A stretch of 48,136 nucleotides of DNA from Nitrosarchaeum sp. (GCA_018334095.1 JAGXTE010000035.1:1-48136); one strand, 5' to 3'; positions 34,206 to 41,838 are shown, counted from the first letter of the stretch. Numbers and translations: made by a program. Notes: generated by a model from the sequence alone, not told the origin.

Positions 34206-34392
34206 CAGAATCTTCCTCCTCTGCGATTTCACCTTGTTTTTTGGCACCTGTGGGATCCATCAAACTTAGAATGATGGATTCGTAAGTGTCCTTTTTTGTG
34301 CCTAATTTGTCAAGTTTTTCCTTTGTATCCTTGCTTAATTGAACGCAAGAAATGTCATCTTTTCGACTAGGTTTTTGGCTATTTCCATTCAA
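34198..34392 (-). CDS. Ribbon-helix-helix-like regulator (64 aa)
   Basis: A 64-residue protein with a CopG-like pattern: strand DDISCVQLSKDT, helix KEKLDKLGTK, then KDTYESIILSLMD, the TYESII signature common in small archaeal antitoxin- or copy-control-type proteins. The tail is acidic. TTG start at 34392. It is the first gene of the rep operon, with palindromic DNA (AATAGGC-N6-GCCTATT, 34419-34438) just upstream, consistent with autorepression of the operon. Confidence 0.7.
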   Translation of the reverse strand: MNGNSQKPSRKDDISCVQLSKDTKEKLDKLGTKKDTYESIILSLMDPTGAKKQGEIAEEEDSDE

Positions 34393-34399
34393 GTTAATG

Positions 34400-34440
34400 T
34401 AGAAACTATAGAATACTTAATAGGCAAAGTAGCCTATTTT
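34400..34440. promoter_or_regulatory. Divergent promoter/operator of the rep operon
   Basis: Holds TAGAAACTATAGAA (34400-34413) and the inverted repeat AATAGGC-N6-GCCTATT (34419-34438), inside CAAAGTAGCCTATTTT (34425-34440). Both the 14-mer and a one-mismatch copy of the 16-mer recur upstream of the integrase gene. It lies between the rep operon start (34392) and the zinc protein start (34452). Confidence 0.55.
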
Positions 34441-34451
34441 TTGAGAATAAG

Positions 34452-34895
34452 ATGAAATGTAATATTTGTCACAAAAAAATGGTAAGTGTTTACATAACTG
34501 AACCAAAATCAACTTCAAAATCTAAGAAACCTATTGGTAAGATTTGTGTGAAATGTGGAATAATAGATTCGATTACCCCATATTTTCAAAAATTGAAAAA
34601 ACAAATCGAAATAGAAGAGGAAAAAGAAAGACAAACAATAGGCTATCATGAAAAACCAAAACATCAAAGAGAACATCCATTCACTTGTTGGCATTGTCGT
34701 TCTAAAAGATATAGTGTGAAAGAGAAAATTGGACCTATGTGGGCTTCATATCCAAATTCAGATGGATCAATAAACTATCAATTAAACAATCCATACATAT
34801 CTTACACTTGTGCAAAATGTAAAGAAATTTCTAGAACGTCATTACAAATGCCTTATCCATTACCAAAAAAATATTTACAGCATCCTAAGGATTAA
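34452..34895 (+). CDS. Double zinc-ribbon protein of the element (147 aa)
   Basis: A 147-residue protein with two zinc ribbons. The first is CNIC (residues 3-6) with CVKC (about 32-35); the second is CWHC (about 79-82) with CAKC (about 115-118). A charged helix (KKQIEIEEEKERQ) joins them. It resembles small DNA- or RNA-binding zinc proteins of archaeal plasmids and viruses, without a named family. ATG at 34452, eight bases after an A-rich stretch; transcribed away from the rep operon. Confidence 0.7.
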   Translation: MKCNICHKKMVSVYITEPKSTSKSKKPIGKICVKCGIIDSITPYFQKLKKQIEIEEEKERQTIGYHEKPKHQREHPFTCWHCRSKRYSVKEKIGPMWASYPNSDGSINYQLNNPYISYTCAKCKEISRTSLQMPYPLPKKYLQHPKD

Positions 34896-34898
34896 AAA

Positions 34899-35033
34899 TT
34901 ATTGCAATAGGAAAAATCCTATTGCAACTATTGCGTTTCCAAACAAGACATAGAACCCTGTAATTTGAGATTTATCAAATTCAAACAGACCATTCAATCG
35001 GCAAATTGAAGTATATGAAATTGTAATTACCAT
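34899..35033 (-). CDS. Possible small membrane peptide (44 aa)
   Basis: An open frame from the ATG at 35033 whose last 20 residues, ITGFYVLFGNAIVAIGFFLL, form a convincing membrane helix. It lies just after the integrase stop on the same strand. Its 3' end coincides with the 11-bp hairpin, which makes the coding call doubtful. Recorded because toxins and holin-like peptides of this size occur in such elements. Confidence 0.3.
   Translation of the reverse strand: MVITISYTSICRLNGLFEFDKSQITGFYVLFGNAIVAIGFFLLQ
34902..34927. terminator. Perfect 11-bp hairpin
   Basis: TTGCAATAGGA / TCCTATTGCAA with an AAAA loop, starting seven bases after the stop of the zinc-ribbon gene. Probably a transcription terminator or RNA-stability hairpin; no long T tract follows, so intrinsic termination by U-run alone is not obvious. 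Confidence 0.5.
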
Positions 35034-35079
35034 GAAGAACGGTTTTGTTTGATTTTGTGACTAAAAGTTGTAACTTCAA

Positions 35080-36168
35080 TTAAGATTCTAATTTAGATAA
35101 AACTACTCTAAGAAGTTTATCAGTATTTTCTAATCTTTTTTCTAATTCCCAAATACGACTATCTTTTTCAGATTCTTTTTTACTAATTAAATTCTCTTGT
35201 TTCTTAAACTCTAATTCCATTCTCAATTCATTACTAATCATCAATTCAACACTTACAGCTCGATAAGCCTTGAAAATCTGAGCCTCAGTAGGTCGCCTAT
35301 AATGTGTGCCTGATAGATACCCTGTATGATCCATTAGATACTGAGAAGCTCCAGAAGATACTTCTGGATTCATTTCTAAAATAGTATCAAATCGTTTTCT
35401 AATCGAAGTTGTAGAGGCTAAATTATATCTATTACCAATCTTTACTCGTTTAATTCCTGAACGTTTCCAAAGCCTATCAAATGTATTTTCTAAAACATTA
35501 TAGCTCATTGATTTACTATCTAATTTCCATGAACCACTCACACCAAAAACCCAAGATTCAGAAGTTAATCTTTCACCATTAGATTCTCTCTCTTCAAAAT
35601 ATTCTTTCAATGCTTTTACAGCTTCAAAATGAAGAAAAGTAATCATTTCATGTTTGAAGTCTTCTGAATACAAAATAACTTTGTTAAAACCATCATCAAA
35701 TTCTTTAATATGTTTTAATTGTAATTGACAAACAGCTTCTGGTCTAGCTCCTGTTGCAGAAAAAAAGTGAACTAATGCCCTATCTCTTAGAGTATCACAA
35801 GCATTAAGTAATTTAACAATTTGTTCTGTTGTAATTGCATCATGTCCACCTAGTTTTATTTTATCAGGATATAATTGGACAATAGAATCATTGTCAATCT
35901 TTACACGATTGATTTTTAAAAATCTGAAAATTGGATTAAAGTATCCAGAAATTGAATTAGGGCTTATCTCGTTACTATCAACCCTTGTTCTAAGAAATAT
36001 ACAATAATCTTGAAGTAAATCTTCTAATTCTTTTGGAGAAACCATTAACAATGATTCATAGTCTTTATGACACCAAACTAGGAATTTATCCAAAAGAAAT
36101 TTGTAAGTTCTGAATGTTCTTGCAGATTTACAGGCATTTTCAAATAAAACCAAACATCTAGGATTCAT
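35080..36168 (-). CDS. Tyrosine recombinase / integrase
   Basis: A 362-residue site-specific recombinase. The N-terminal core-binding domain (about 5-95) is helical. The catalytic domain shows Arg I in FSATGARPEAVCQL (Arg142), the HxxR-equivalent region ASTTSIRKRF (Arg257, with no His in the usual place), His281 in LMDHTGYLSG and the nucleophile in THYRRP (Tyr290). A C-terminal coiled coil (about 315-355) is added, as in several archaeal integrases. It is not split by the integration, so it does not follow the SSV1 disruptive scheme. It is adjacent to the right end of the element and transcribed inward. Confidence 0.9.
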   Translation of the reverse strand: MNPRCLVLFENACKSARTFRTYKFLLDKFLVWCHKDYESLLMVSPKELEDLLQDYCIFLRTRVDSNEISPNSISGYFNPIFRFLKINRVKIDNDSIVQLYPDKIKLGGHDAITTEQIVKLLNACDTLRDRALVHFFSATGARPEAVCQLQLKHIKEFDDGFNKVILYSEDFKHEMITFLHFEAVKALKEYFEERESNGERLTSESWVFGVSGSWKLDSKSMSYNVLENTFDRLWKRSGIKRVKIGNRYNLASTTSIRKRFDTILEMNPEVSSGASQYLMDHTGYLSGTHYRRPTEAQIFKAYRAVSVELMISNELRMELEFKKQENLISKKESEKDSRIWELEKRLENTDKLLRVVLSKLES

Positions 36169-36201
36169 CTAATTGATCAAACCTCTTACTTCTTTATCTT
36201 C

Positions 36202-36244
36202 AAAGTAGGCTATTTTCTCTAAATACACATTAGAAACTATAGAA
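36202..36244. promoter_or_regulatory. Integrase promoter/operator region
   Basis: AAAGTAGGCTATTTT (36202-36216) and TAGAAACTATAGAA (36231-36244) lie upstream of the integrase ATG (36168) and repeat, the first with one mismatch, the sequences at the rep operon promoter. A further partial copy, AGCTATTTTCTGTAAAT, is at 36271, touching the candidate attachment repeat. Confidence 0.5.
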
Positions 36245-36278
36245 AATCAGGTAATAATATCAGCAATATCAGCTATTT

Positions 36279-36289
36279 TCTGTAAATAA
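36279..36289 (+). repeat. Candidate attachment repeat, right
   Basis: TCTGTAAATAA, identical to 30277-30287, three bases before the stop codon of the metallophosphoesterase gene. It lies just where the right junction would be expected, beyond the integrase promoter. Confidence 0.4.
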
Positions 36290-36291
36290 AT

Positions 36292-37038
36292 TCATTCTTC
36301 GCCAAATTGATGGTAATTAGTCACGATATCATCAAGTTTCATTCTTTTTCCACCCACAATTTTCAGTTCAACATTGATGGATTTGTTGGAAATAGTAATG
36401 ATATTGTATGTGTTTTCAAACAACCCCCGAACTCTTTCAGATGTAGCAGTTCCAGCATTTACAACCATTAGTTTTCCGAAATTCCACTCCCAAGGTCTAT
36501 GTTTATGACCGCATAAAACAAGATCAACTTCAGTATCAAGTATAGTTCTTAAAACATCTCCTGCATCTACTACAGTTAATTGATCAGAACCAGTATCAGG
36601 AATTGCTATTAAATGATGGTGCATTGCCAAGATCTTTATTTTGTTTTTGTATTTTTTCATTGTTCGCTCAAGCCACAAGTTTTGACGATATCCTACCTCA
36701 CCTTCGTTTCTATCAGGACGAGCAGTTCCAAGTGTTACCAAAACAACGTCATCACTTAATTCATTTATTGCTTCAAAGGGGAAAAATTTTTTGAATAGTA
36801 GATAACCAGTGTTTCTATAATCATGATTTCCGCTAATAGTAATAATTTTTTTGGCGTTAAATTTTTTCAATAATGTCTTGCATTCATCATATTCTTGCAT
36901 CAACCCTTCATTTGTAAGATCACCAGTAACAACAATAACATCAGGATTAAGTTGATTAACCTCAGCAACCAGTTGATCAAATTTATTTTGAAGAAATTGT
37001 GAACCCACATGAAGATCAGATATTTGTATAATTAGCAT
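36292..37038 (-). CDS. Calcineurin-like metallophosphoesterase
   Basis: A 248-residue binuclear metallophosphoesterase with the complete motif set: QISDLHVGS, VTGDLTNEG, TISGNHDYR, AMHHHLIAIP and LCGHKHRPW. The size and HHH motif resemble the cyclic-nucleotide phosphodiesterase (CpdA/Icc) and related lipid or nucleotide phosphatases. Substrate unknown. ATG at 37038. It is the first chromosomal gene right of the integrated element; its C-terminus ends three bases after the candidate attachment repeat and looks intact. Confidence 0.87.
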   Translation of the reverse strand: MLIIQISDLHVGSQFLQNKFDQLVAEVNQLNPDVIVVTGDLTNEGLMQEYDECKTLLKKFNAKKIITISGNHDYRNTGYLLFKKFFPFEAINELSDDVVLVTLGTARPDRNEGEVGYRQNLWLERTMKKYKNKIKILAMHHHLIAIPDTGSDQLTVVDAGDVLRTILDTEVDLVLCGHKHRPWEWNFGKLMVVNAGTATSERVRGLFENTYNIITISNKSINVELKIVGGKRMKLDDIVTNYHQFGEE

Positions 37039-37145
37039 TTTTCTTAATTTGATAAATTCCGCTATTAAACTATCTCTATAATATCTACATAAATATCCAA
37101 AACCAAGGTAGGATTAAATAATAAACATAGCAAGTTTTTGCAGTT

Positions 37146-38177
37146 TTGAGCAAAAAAGCTGCAGTAATGAGAGGGGATGGAATAGGTCCTGAAGTCGTAG
37201 ACTCTATGCTCAGAGTTTTAAAAGAATGCAACTCTCAAACAGAAATTATTCTTTGTGAAGCGGGTTCTGAACAGTGGGATAAAAATGGAAGAAAAGACAA
37301 GTCATACATCCCAGATTCCACAATGAAGACTCTAGAAGAGACAGATGCGTGTTTTAAAGGACCGACGACGACAATACCTGTACCTGATGCTCCAAGAAGT
37401 GTAGCTGTTACATTACGTCAAAAATTTGAATTGTACTCTAACATTAGACCAACTAAAACATATGATAGATTAACACCTAATCGAAAACTAGATTGTGTTT
37501 GCTTTAGAGAAGCAACAGAAGGACTCTACACAGGTTTAGAAGTAAAAGTTACAGATGATGCGGCAATTGCAATTAGAAAGATCACCAGACAAGGATGTAG
37601 CAGATTTATGAATTCGGCAGTAAATTGGGCAAACAAATACAATATGAAGAAAATGGTTGCAATCACTAAAAGAAATATCCTAAAACAGACAGATGGAATA
37701 TTTTGGGATGAAGTGCAAAATTCGATTAAAGGTACAGACATACAATTATCTGAAATTTACATTGACAACATGGCACAACAAATGGTAGTTGCTCCAGAAC
37801 AATTCAATGGATCAGTCTTGGTAAGCACCAATTTGTTTATGGATATAATATCAGAATTGGCATCTGGACTTGTAGGATCAATTGGGTTAATTTATTCTGC
37901 AAATATGGGAGATAGTTATGCCATGTTTGAAGCAGCTCATGGAAGTGCACCACAATTTGCAGGACAAAATAAAGTAAATCCAACTGCAACAGTTCTATCA
38001 GGAGCTTGGATGGTAGAGTATCTAGGAGAGACAGAAATACGAAATGCAATTTTTGCTGCAACAGAACAAGTGATTAACGAAGGTAAGGTTGTAACATGGG
38101 ATATTGGTGGAAATGCAAGTACAACACAAATGACGGATGCAATAATATCATATGCAAAACAGAAACTTCGAAAATAA
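37146..38177 (+). CDS. Isocitrate/isopropylmalate dehydrogenase family enzyme (probably isocitrate dehydrogenase)
   Basis: A 343-residue beta-decarboxylating dehydrogenase. The substrate loop SVAVTLRQKFELYSNIRP is closer to NAD(P)-isocitrate dehydrogenases of the Thermus type than to isopropylmalate dehydrogenases, which usually read LFANLRP. Other signatures are FREATEGLYTGLE, KRNILKQTDGIFW and GDSYAMFEAAHGSAP, with NPTATVLSGAWM. It would supply 2-oxoglutarate, which feeds glutamate dehydrogenase in this window. Isopropylmalate or homoisocitrate specificity cannot be excluded. TTG start at 37146. Divergent from the phosphoesterase gene. Confidence 0.82.
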   Translation: MSKKAAVMRGDGIGPEVVDSMLRVLKECNSQTEIILCEAGSEQWDKNGRKDKSYIPDSTMKTLEETDACFKGPTTTIPVPDAPRSVAVTLRQKFELYSNIRPTKTYDRLTPNRKLDCVCFREATEGLYTGLEVKVTDDAAIAIRKITRQGCSRFMNSAVNWANKYNMKKMVAITKRNILKQTDGIFWDEVQNSIKGTDIQLSEIYIDNMAQQMVVAPEQFNGSVLVSTNLFMDIISELASGLVGSIGLIYSANMGDSYAMFEAAHGSAPQFAGQNKVNPTATVLSGAWMVEYLGETEIRNAIFAATEQVINEGKVVTWDIGGNASTTQMTDAIISYAKQKLRK

Positions 38178-38185
38178 AGAAAACC

Positions 38186-38731
38186 TTACTTTTGTCTGAC
38201 AGCCTCAACTAGAATTAATTCTTCAAAAAATAATTTCTTTTTGGCAAGAATTCGTGGTTTCAGGCATAATTTTTGTGTGTATTCCATTAATTTTTGGTAA
38301 TTAGAAAGAGAAGTAGTTACAAAAAGAAATTTTCCGCCAATTTTGATATTTTTATAAATTGAGTCAAATATTTTTTTGGGAATTTCAAAGCCTTCAACCC
38401 CCCCATCAGTTGCCGCGTCTAATATTTCATCAGTTGCAAGATATGGAAGATTGCATACAACTAGATCAAATTCTAAATTTAGTGCATCAGAACCATTACA
38501 ACAGACTAAATTTTGTGTAGGATATGTTTGATTTTTTAATACAGTAAAATTAATGTCAGTTCCAACAACAAAAGTAAAATTCTTCCACAAAAGTTTCGTT
38601 AAATATCCAGAGCCACTTCCAACATCAAGAGCTGAGAAACCTTTCTCTTTTTCTATATAATCAGATATGAAGAAGGTATCTTCAGATGGAGAATATTCCT
38701 CATCTCTTAAGAATTTCTTTTGCAAGTTCAA
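38186..38731 (-). CDS. HemK/PrmC-like methyltransferase (release-factor type)
   Basis: A 181-residue class I methyltransferase of the archaeal HemK (Mtq2-like) kind. It has the family start YSPSEDTFFISDYI, motif I ALDVGSGSGYLTKLL and motif IV VVCNLPYLATDE. The Asn-Pro-Pro-Tyr usual in HemK is NLPY here, as in KsgA. The family methylates the Gln of the GGQ loop of release factor 1. It overlaps the upstream ksgA gene by 32 bases; TTG start. It is the last gene of the L21e-RpoF-DUF655-KsgA cluster, an order shared by many archaea. Confidence 0.8.
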   Translation of the reverse strand: MNLQKKFLRDEEYSPSEDTFFISDYIEKEKGFSALDVGSGSGYLTKLLWKNFTFVVGTDINFTVLKNQTYPTQNLVCCNGSDALNLEFDLVVCNLPYLATDEILDAATDGGVEGFEIPKKIFDSIYKNIKIGGKFLFVTTSLSNYQKLMEYTQKLCLKPRILAKKKLFFEELILVEAVRQK

Positions 38732-39407
38732 CTATTTCATCACCTGAAAGATCATCTAATCGTTTCTCAATAACAGTTTCTTTTCCAAACTGCTTAAAGA
38801 TATTTTGAAGTGTTTTTCTTCGGTAAGAGAACATCTTGTTTATAACATGAATAAGATCTTTTTCAAGTGATTTTTTTTTAATGATTTTAAGAACTACAGA
38901 ATCAATCTTTGGAGGCGGTGAAAAGTTTTGTTTTCCAACATCTAAAATTTTTTCAATCTCAAAAGCAGAATTTGCAATAATACTTACAGATCTTCTATTC
39001 TTTGCAGATTTTGTAAGTAATTTTTCTGCAAATTCTTTTTGAACCATAATCACACCATGAGAAAAAGGAGTAATTGCAAGCCATTCAATAGCATCCTTAC
39101 TTTTTGAATAGGGCAGATTAGATACAAAAATAGAAAAAACATTATTTTGTTTGAATCCATCACCAAACTCTAAAGAGAGATTCGAAATTCTGGAAAAACG
39201 AGATTTTGCTTTTTCGTATAATTCCCTATCAGCATCAATTGAAATCACTTTTTTTGCATTTTCACACAATAATGGAGTCAAAATGCCTAATCCTGTCCCC
39301 AACTCAAAAACAATGTCATTTTTAGTTATATTAGCCTCTAAAGAAATTGATTTTGCGATTGTATTTGAGGTTAGAAAGTGTTGGCCTAGTCGTTTTCGTT
39401 TAATCAT
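38700..39407 (-). CDS. ksgA: 16S rRNA dimethyladenosine transferase KsgA/Dim1
   Basis: A 235-residue rRNA adenine N6-dimethyltransferase. Seen are the KRLGQHFLTS start, motif I FELGTGLGILTPLL, the DNLPYS-like catalytic site FVSNLPYSKS and a C-terminal helical domain including SYRRKTLQNIFKQF. It dimethylates two adjacent adenines near the 3' end of 16S rRNA during small-subunit maturation. It overlaps DUF655 by four bases (ATGA) at its start and HemK at its end. The length is at the short end for the family. Confidence 0.92.
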   Translation of the reverse strand: MIKRKRLGQHFLTSNTIAKSISLEANITKNDIVFELGTGLGILTPLLCENAKKVISIDADRELYEKAKSRFSRISNLSLEFGDGFKQNNVFSIFVSNLPYSKSKDAIEWLAITPFSHGVIMVQKEFAEKLLTKSAKNRRSVSIIANSAFEIEKILDVGKQNFSPPPKIDSVVLKIIKKKSLEKDLIHVINKMFSYRRKTLQNIFKQFGKETVIEKRLDDLSGDEIVELAKEILKR

Positions 39408-39970
39408 TTTTTGACAAAGAGATTCATTCTACTTTCACCAGTAATTTCATCCATGATTCTCTCTGAGATATGTTTGATTGGTTCTTTGAATCCCACGCGC
39501 TCCTGCAAATCAGCATAACTTTCAAATGCTTTCTTTTCTCTTTCTTCTAGCATTATTTTCATGTATGTTTTTCCAATTCCTGGAATTAATTCCAGTGCAT
39601 GAATTCTAGGAGTCAGTGGTCTTGCATTGTTAAGATAATCTACAAATCTAGTTTCATTGTGTTTGACAATGTTTTCAACTACTCCTCGTAATTCACTTTG
39701 AGCAGCAGACGAAATATGTTCATATTCTAGCTTTCCTAAAACAGAAAGAACTTTTGTTCTTCCTTCTTTTCCAATGTAGATTCTTTCTCCTACATCAAAT
39801 GTTGAATTTGGAACTCCAAGAACTTCAAGCAAAGTAAGTCTATCCTCACCAATCGCAGTGATAATAATTCCATCACGTCCACGTACTGTAGATGATTTAC
39901 CGCGTGGATTAAAATCTAAGACATATGCATATTCCTCATATTTTCTAGGAGGGGATTGTGCCCTGTGCAA
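39404..39970 (-). CDS. DUF655 RNA-binding protein
   Basis: A 188-residue protein of the archaeal DUF655 (COG1491) family. It starts with PPRKYEEYAYVLDFNPRGKS, has an S1/OB-like strand region (about 15-75) and a helix-hairpin-helix at about 120-140 (LELIPGIGKTYMKIML). Its constant position between rpoF and ksgA in archaeal genomes suggests a role in transcription-translation or rRNA processing. TTG start. 18 bases separate it from the rpoF stop. Confidence 0.88.
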   Translation of the reverse strand: MHRAQSPPRKYEEYAYVLDFNPRGKSSTVRGRDGIIITAIGEDRLTLLEVLGVPNSTFDVGERIYIGKEGRTKVLSVLGKLEYEHISSAAQSELRGVVENIVKHNETRFVDYLNNARPLTPRIHALELIPGIGKTYMKIMLEEREKKAFESYADLQERVGFKEPIKHISERIMDEITGESRMNLFVKK

Positions 39971-39988
39971 AATAAATCTCCTTGAAAC

Positions 39989-40312
39989 TTAGTTCCCCTT
40001 GATTATCTTGAGCATTTTTTCTAGAGTTTCAGCAAGAATAAGTTTCTTCCAACCAAATGTAAATGAACGTAGTTCAGCTAAACTAGTTGGTCGAATATTT
40101 ACAATTTCTACTGCTTCTTCCTCAGTTAAATCACAATCTTTCATTAGTTGTTTCTTCATTTCTTTAGCATCTTTTGGTTCAATGGTCACAAATTTTGAGA
40201 CATAATCATATGTCCATCTTTGAATTTGATCCATTTCTTCAACATCAACTTTACCTAAAATCTCTTTAACTTCTGATAGAGAAATGCTTTGTTTCTTTTT
40301 TATCTCTTCCAT
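39989..40312 (-). CDS. rpoF: RNA polymerase subunit F (Rpb4 homologue)
   Basis: A 107-residue Rpb4/RpoF subunit. It begins with a helix before SLSEVKEILGKVD and ends in the HRDC-like helical bundle CDLTEEEAVEIVNIRPTSLA. With RpoE it forms the stalk of archaeal RNA polymerase and assists open-complex formation and RNA binding. Two bases separate it from the L21e stop, so the two are translated together. Confidence 0.92.
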   Translation of the reverse strand: MEEIKKKQSISLSEVKEILGKVDVEEMDQIQRWTYDYVSKFVTIEPKDAKEMKKQLMKDCDLTEEEAVEIVNIRPTSLAELRSFTFGWKKLILAETLEKMLKIIKGN

Positions 40313-40314
40313 GA

Positions 40315-40614
40315 TTATACACCGAATGGTTTGATATGATCTAATCTTGTGATTAAGGTTTTTGTTTTATTCCCTAATTTTACATCCAGAGTAATAGCAC
40401 GTCTACCTACATGGGTAATGTTACCTACTTTTCCATGATAGCGTCTATGAGGCAAACCTTTGTGTTGTCTAGGATCTATAATTACAAGTGCTTGTTCTCC
40501 TTCATGATATTCTCTAAGTAAGAACGATACGCCTCTAGGAGCGGTTTTAGTCATCACAGATCTTGCTTTGTGCTTAAATCCGTGTGAACGACCATGAGAT
40601 TTCTTAGTTGCCAT
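40315..40614 (-). CDS. rpl21e: Ribosomal protein L21e
   Basis: A 99-residue L21e. Characteristic features are the basic start KKSHGRSHGFKHKARSVMTK, the SH3-like barrel (about 30-75) with GLPHRRYHGKVG and GRRAITLDVKLGNK, and a short C-terminus, LITRLDHIKPFG. Eukaryote/archaea-specific large-subunit protein. First gene of the cluster through ksgA and hemK-like. Confidence 0.96.
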   Translation of the reverse strand: MATKKSHGRSHGFKHKARSVMTKTAPRGVSFLLREYHEGEQALVIIDPRQHKGLPHRRYHGKVGNITHVGRRAITLDVKLGNKTKTLITRLDHIKPFGV

Positions 40615-40657
40615 ATCTGAGTAGATTCCCCAGTGACCCTATTTTAACAGTTTCTAG

Positions 40658-41719
40658 TCATGCATTAGAGATGATGTCGGTTCTGAGTTGTCCACATGCA
40701 GCTGAAATTTCAGATCCCTTCTCGACTCTTACTGTACAATTTACATGAGATTTTAGCAGTATTCTTTCAAATTCAAGTATATTTTTTTTTGATGGGCGCT
40801 GAAAATTTCCGGCAGTTGAATTTATTGGAATTAGATTAACATGAGATCCATTTCCCTCTAAAAGAAGTGCAAGTTCCTTTGCAATTTCTTGTGAATCGTT
40901 AATGTTTTCAATTAAAGCATATTCAAATGTAACACGTCTTCCAGTTCGTTTAAAGTAACGTTTTCCTGCTGCAACTAATTCATTTACTGAATGAGGTCCA
41001 GATGTAGGAACTAATTTTTTGCGTAATTCATCATTTGGTGCATGTAATGATATTGCTAGCCCGATTTGAAGATCTTCTTCTGCAAGTTTGTCAATACCAG
41101 ATATTATTCCAATAGTAGAGATTGTGATGTTTCTCTGTCCAATTCCAAAACCTCGTGGATGTGTAAGTAAACGAACTGCACGAATTGTTTCATCGTAATT
41201 TGCAAGTGGTTCGCCCATCCCCATAAAGACCAAATTTGTTATATGCTGACCTCGTTGTTGAAGTAAATTTGCAAAGTGAATAACTTGCGCTACAATCTCT
41301 TCTGCTTTTAGGTTTCTCTCAAAACCCATTTGCCCAGTTGCACAAAAAATGCATCCCATTGCACATCCAACCTGAGTTGAAACACAAATTGTAGATCTAG
41401 GATGACCACCAATCTTTGTTGGTTCATATTGTATTAGAACTGTTTCAACTGGAGTTCCATCTGTCAGATTAAGAAGTAATTTTGTGGTATCACCATCATC
41501 GCTTACTACTCTATGAGTTTCAGTTGCAGAACCAATTGTATATCCATCTGCAATTAATTTATCTCGCATTGTAGTTGGTAGCTGTTTTAACTCGGTGATA
41601 TTTTTTGGAAATTTATAATATAATGGATAAAGTATTTGATCTGCCCTGTATCTCGGCTGCCCCATATCAATTACCAATTTTTCCATTTCTTCAGGTAACA
41701 AACGATAAAGATCAGTCAT
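40658..41719 (-). CDS. rlmN: RlmN-type radical SAM rRNA methyltransferase
   Basis: A 353-residue RlmN/Cfr family enzyme. The [4Fe-4S] motif is QVGCAMGCIFC (Cys119, 123, 126), the conserved GMGEPLANYD follows, and the C-terminal catalytic Cys is in SAACGQL (Cys342). It methylates C2 of A2503 in 23S rRNA (and a tRNA adenine in bacteria) using two cysteines. This is a predominantly bacterial family; its presence here fits transfer into Thaumarchaeota. It is not fused to anything and its N-terminus is complete from the ATG at 41719. Confidence 0.9.
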   Translation of the reverse strand: MTDLYRLLPEEMEKLVIDMGQPRYRADQILYPLYYKFPKNITELKQLPTTMRDKLIADGYTIGSATETHRVVSDDGDTTKLLLNLTDGTPVETVLIQYEPTKIGGHPRSTICVSTQVGCAMGCIFCATGQMGFERNLKAEEIVAQVIHFANLLQQRGQHITNLVFMGMGEPLANYDETIRAVRLLTHPRGFGIGQRNITISTIGIISGIDKLAEEDLQIGLAISLHAPNDELRKKLVPTSGPHSVNELVAAGKRYFKRTGRRVTFEYALIENINDSQEIAKELALLLEGNGSHVNLIPINSTAGNFQRPSKKNILEFERILLKSHVNCTVRVEKGSEISAACGQLRTDIISNA

Positions 41720-41794
41720 TATACTTTCACGATGCCTCTCATATTCAACAATTAAGGCTATGTTATAATATTATAATTTAATCGAGTCTCAATT

Positions 41795-41834
41795 TTTAAA
41801 ACAAAAATAAAATTTTTAAAAATAAAATAAAAAG
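41795..41834 (-). terminator. T-rich terminator of radA
   Basis: Downstream of the radA stop the minus strand reads a run of T-rich blocks (TTTTTATTTTATTTTTAAAA, then ATTTTATTTTTG), the typical archaeal intrinsic termination signal without a stem. Confidence 0.65.
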
Positions 41835-41838
41835 AAGA

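Larger units (their letters stand above)
30277..36289. mobile_element. Integrated plasmid-like element (about 6.0 kb)
   Basis: A block of genes unlike its surroundings: tyrosine recombinase, HUH replication protein, HNH protein, two ribbon-helix-helix proteins, a winged-helix regulator and several small zinc proteins, none with housekeeping roles. Boundaries are set by the nearest chromosomal features, tRNA-Ser on the left and the metallophosphoesterase stop on the right, and by an 11-bp direct repeat TCTGTAAATAA at 30277-30287 and 36279-36289. There is no capsid, terminase or conjugation gene, so it looks like a small replicating-integrating plasmid or a defective virus. Exact ends are inferred. 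Confidence 0.75.
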
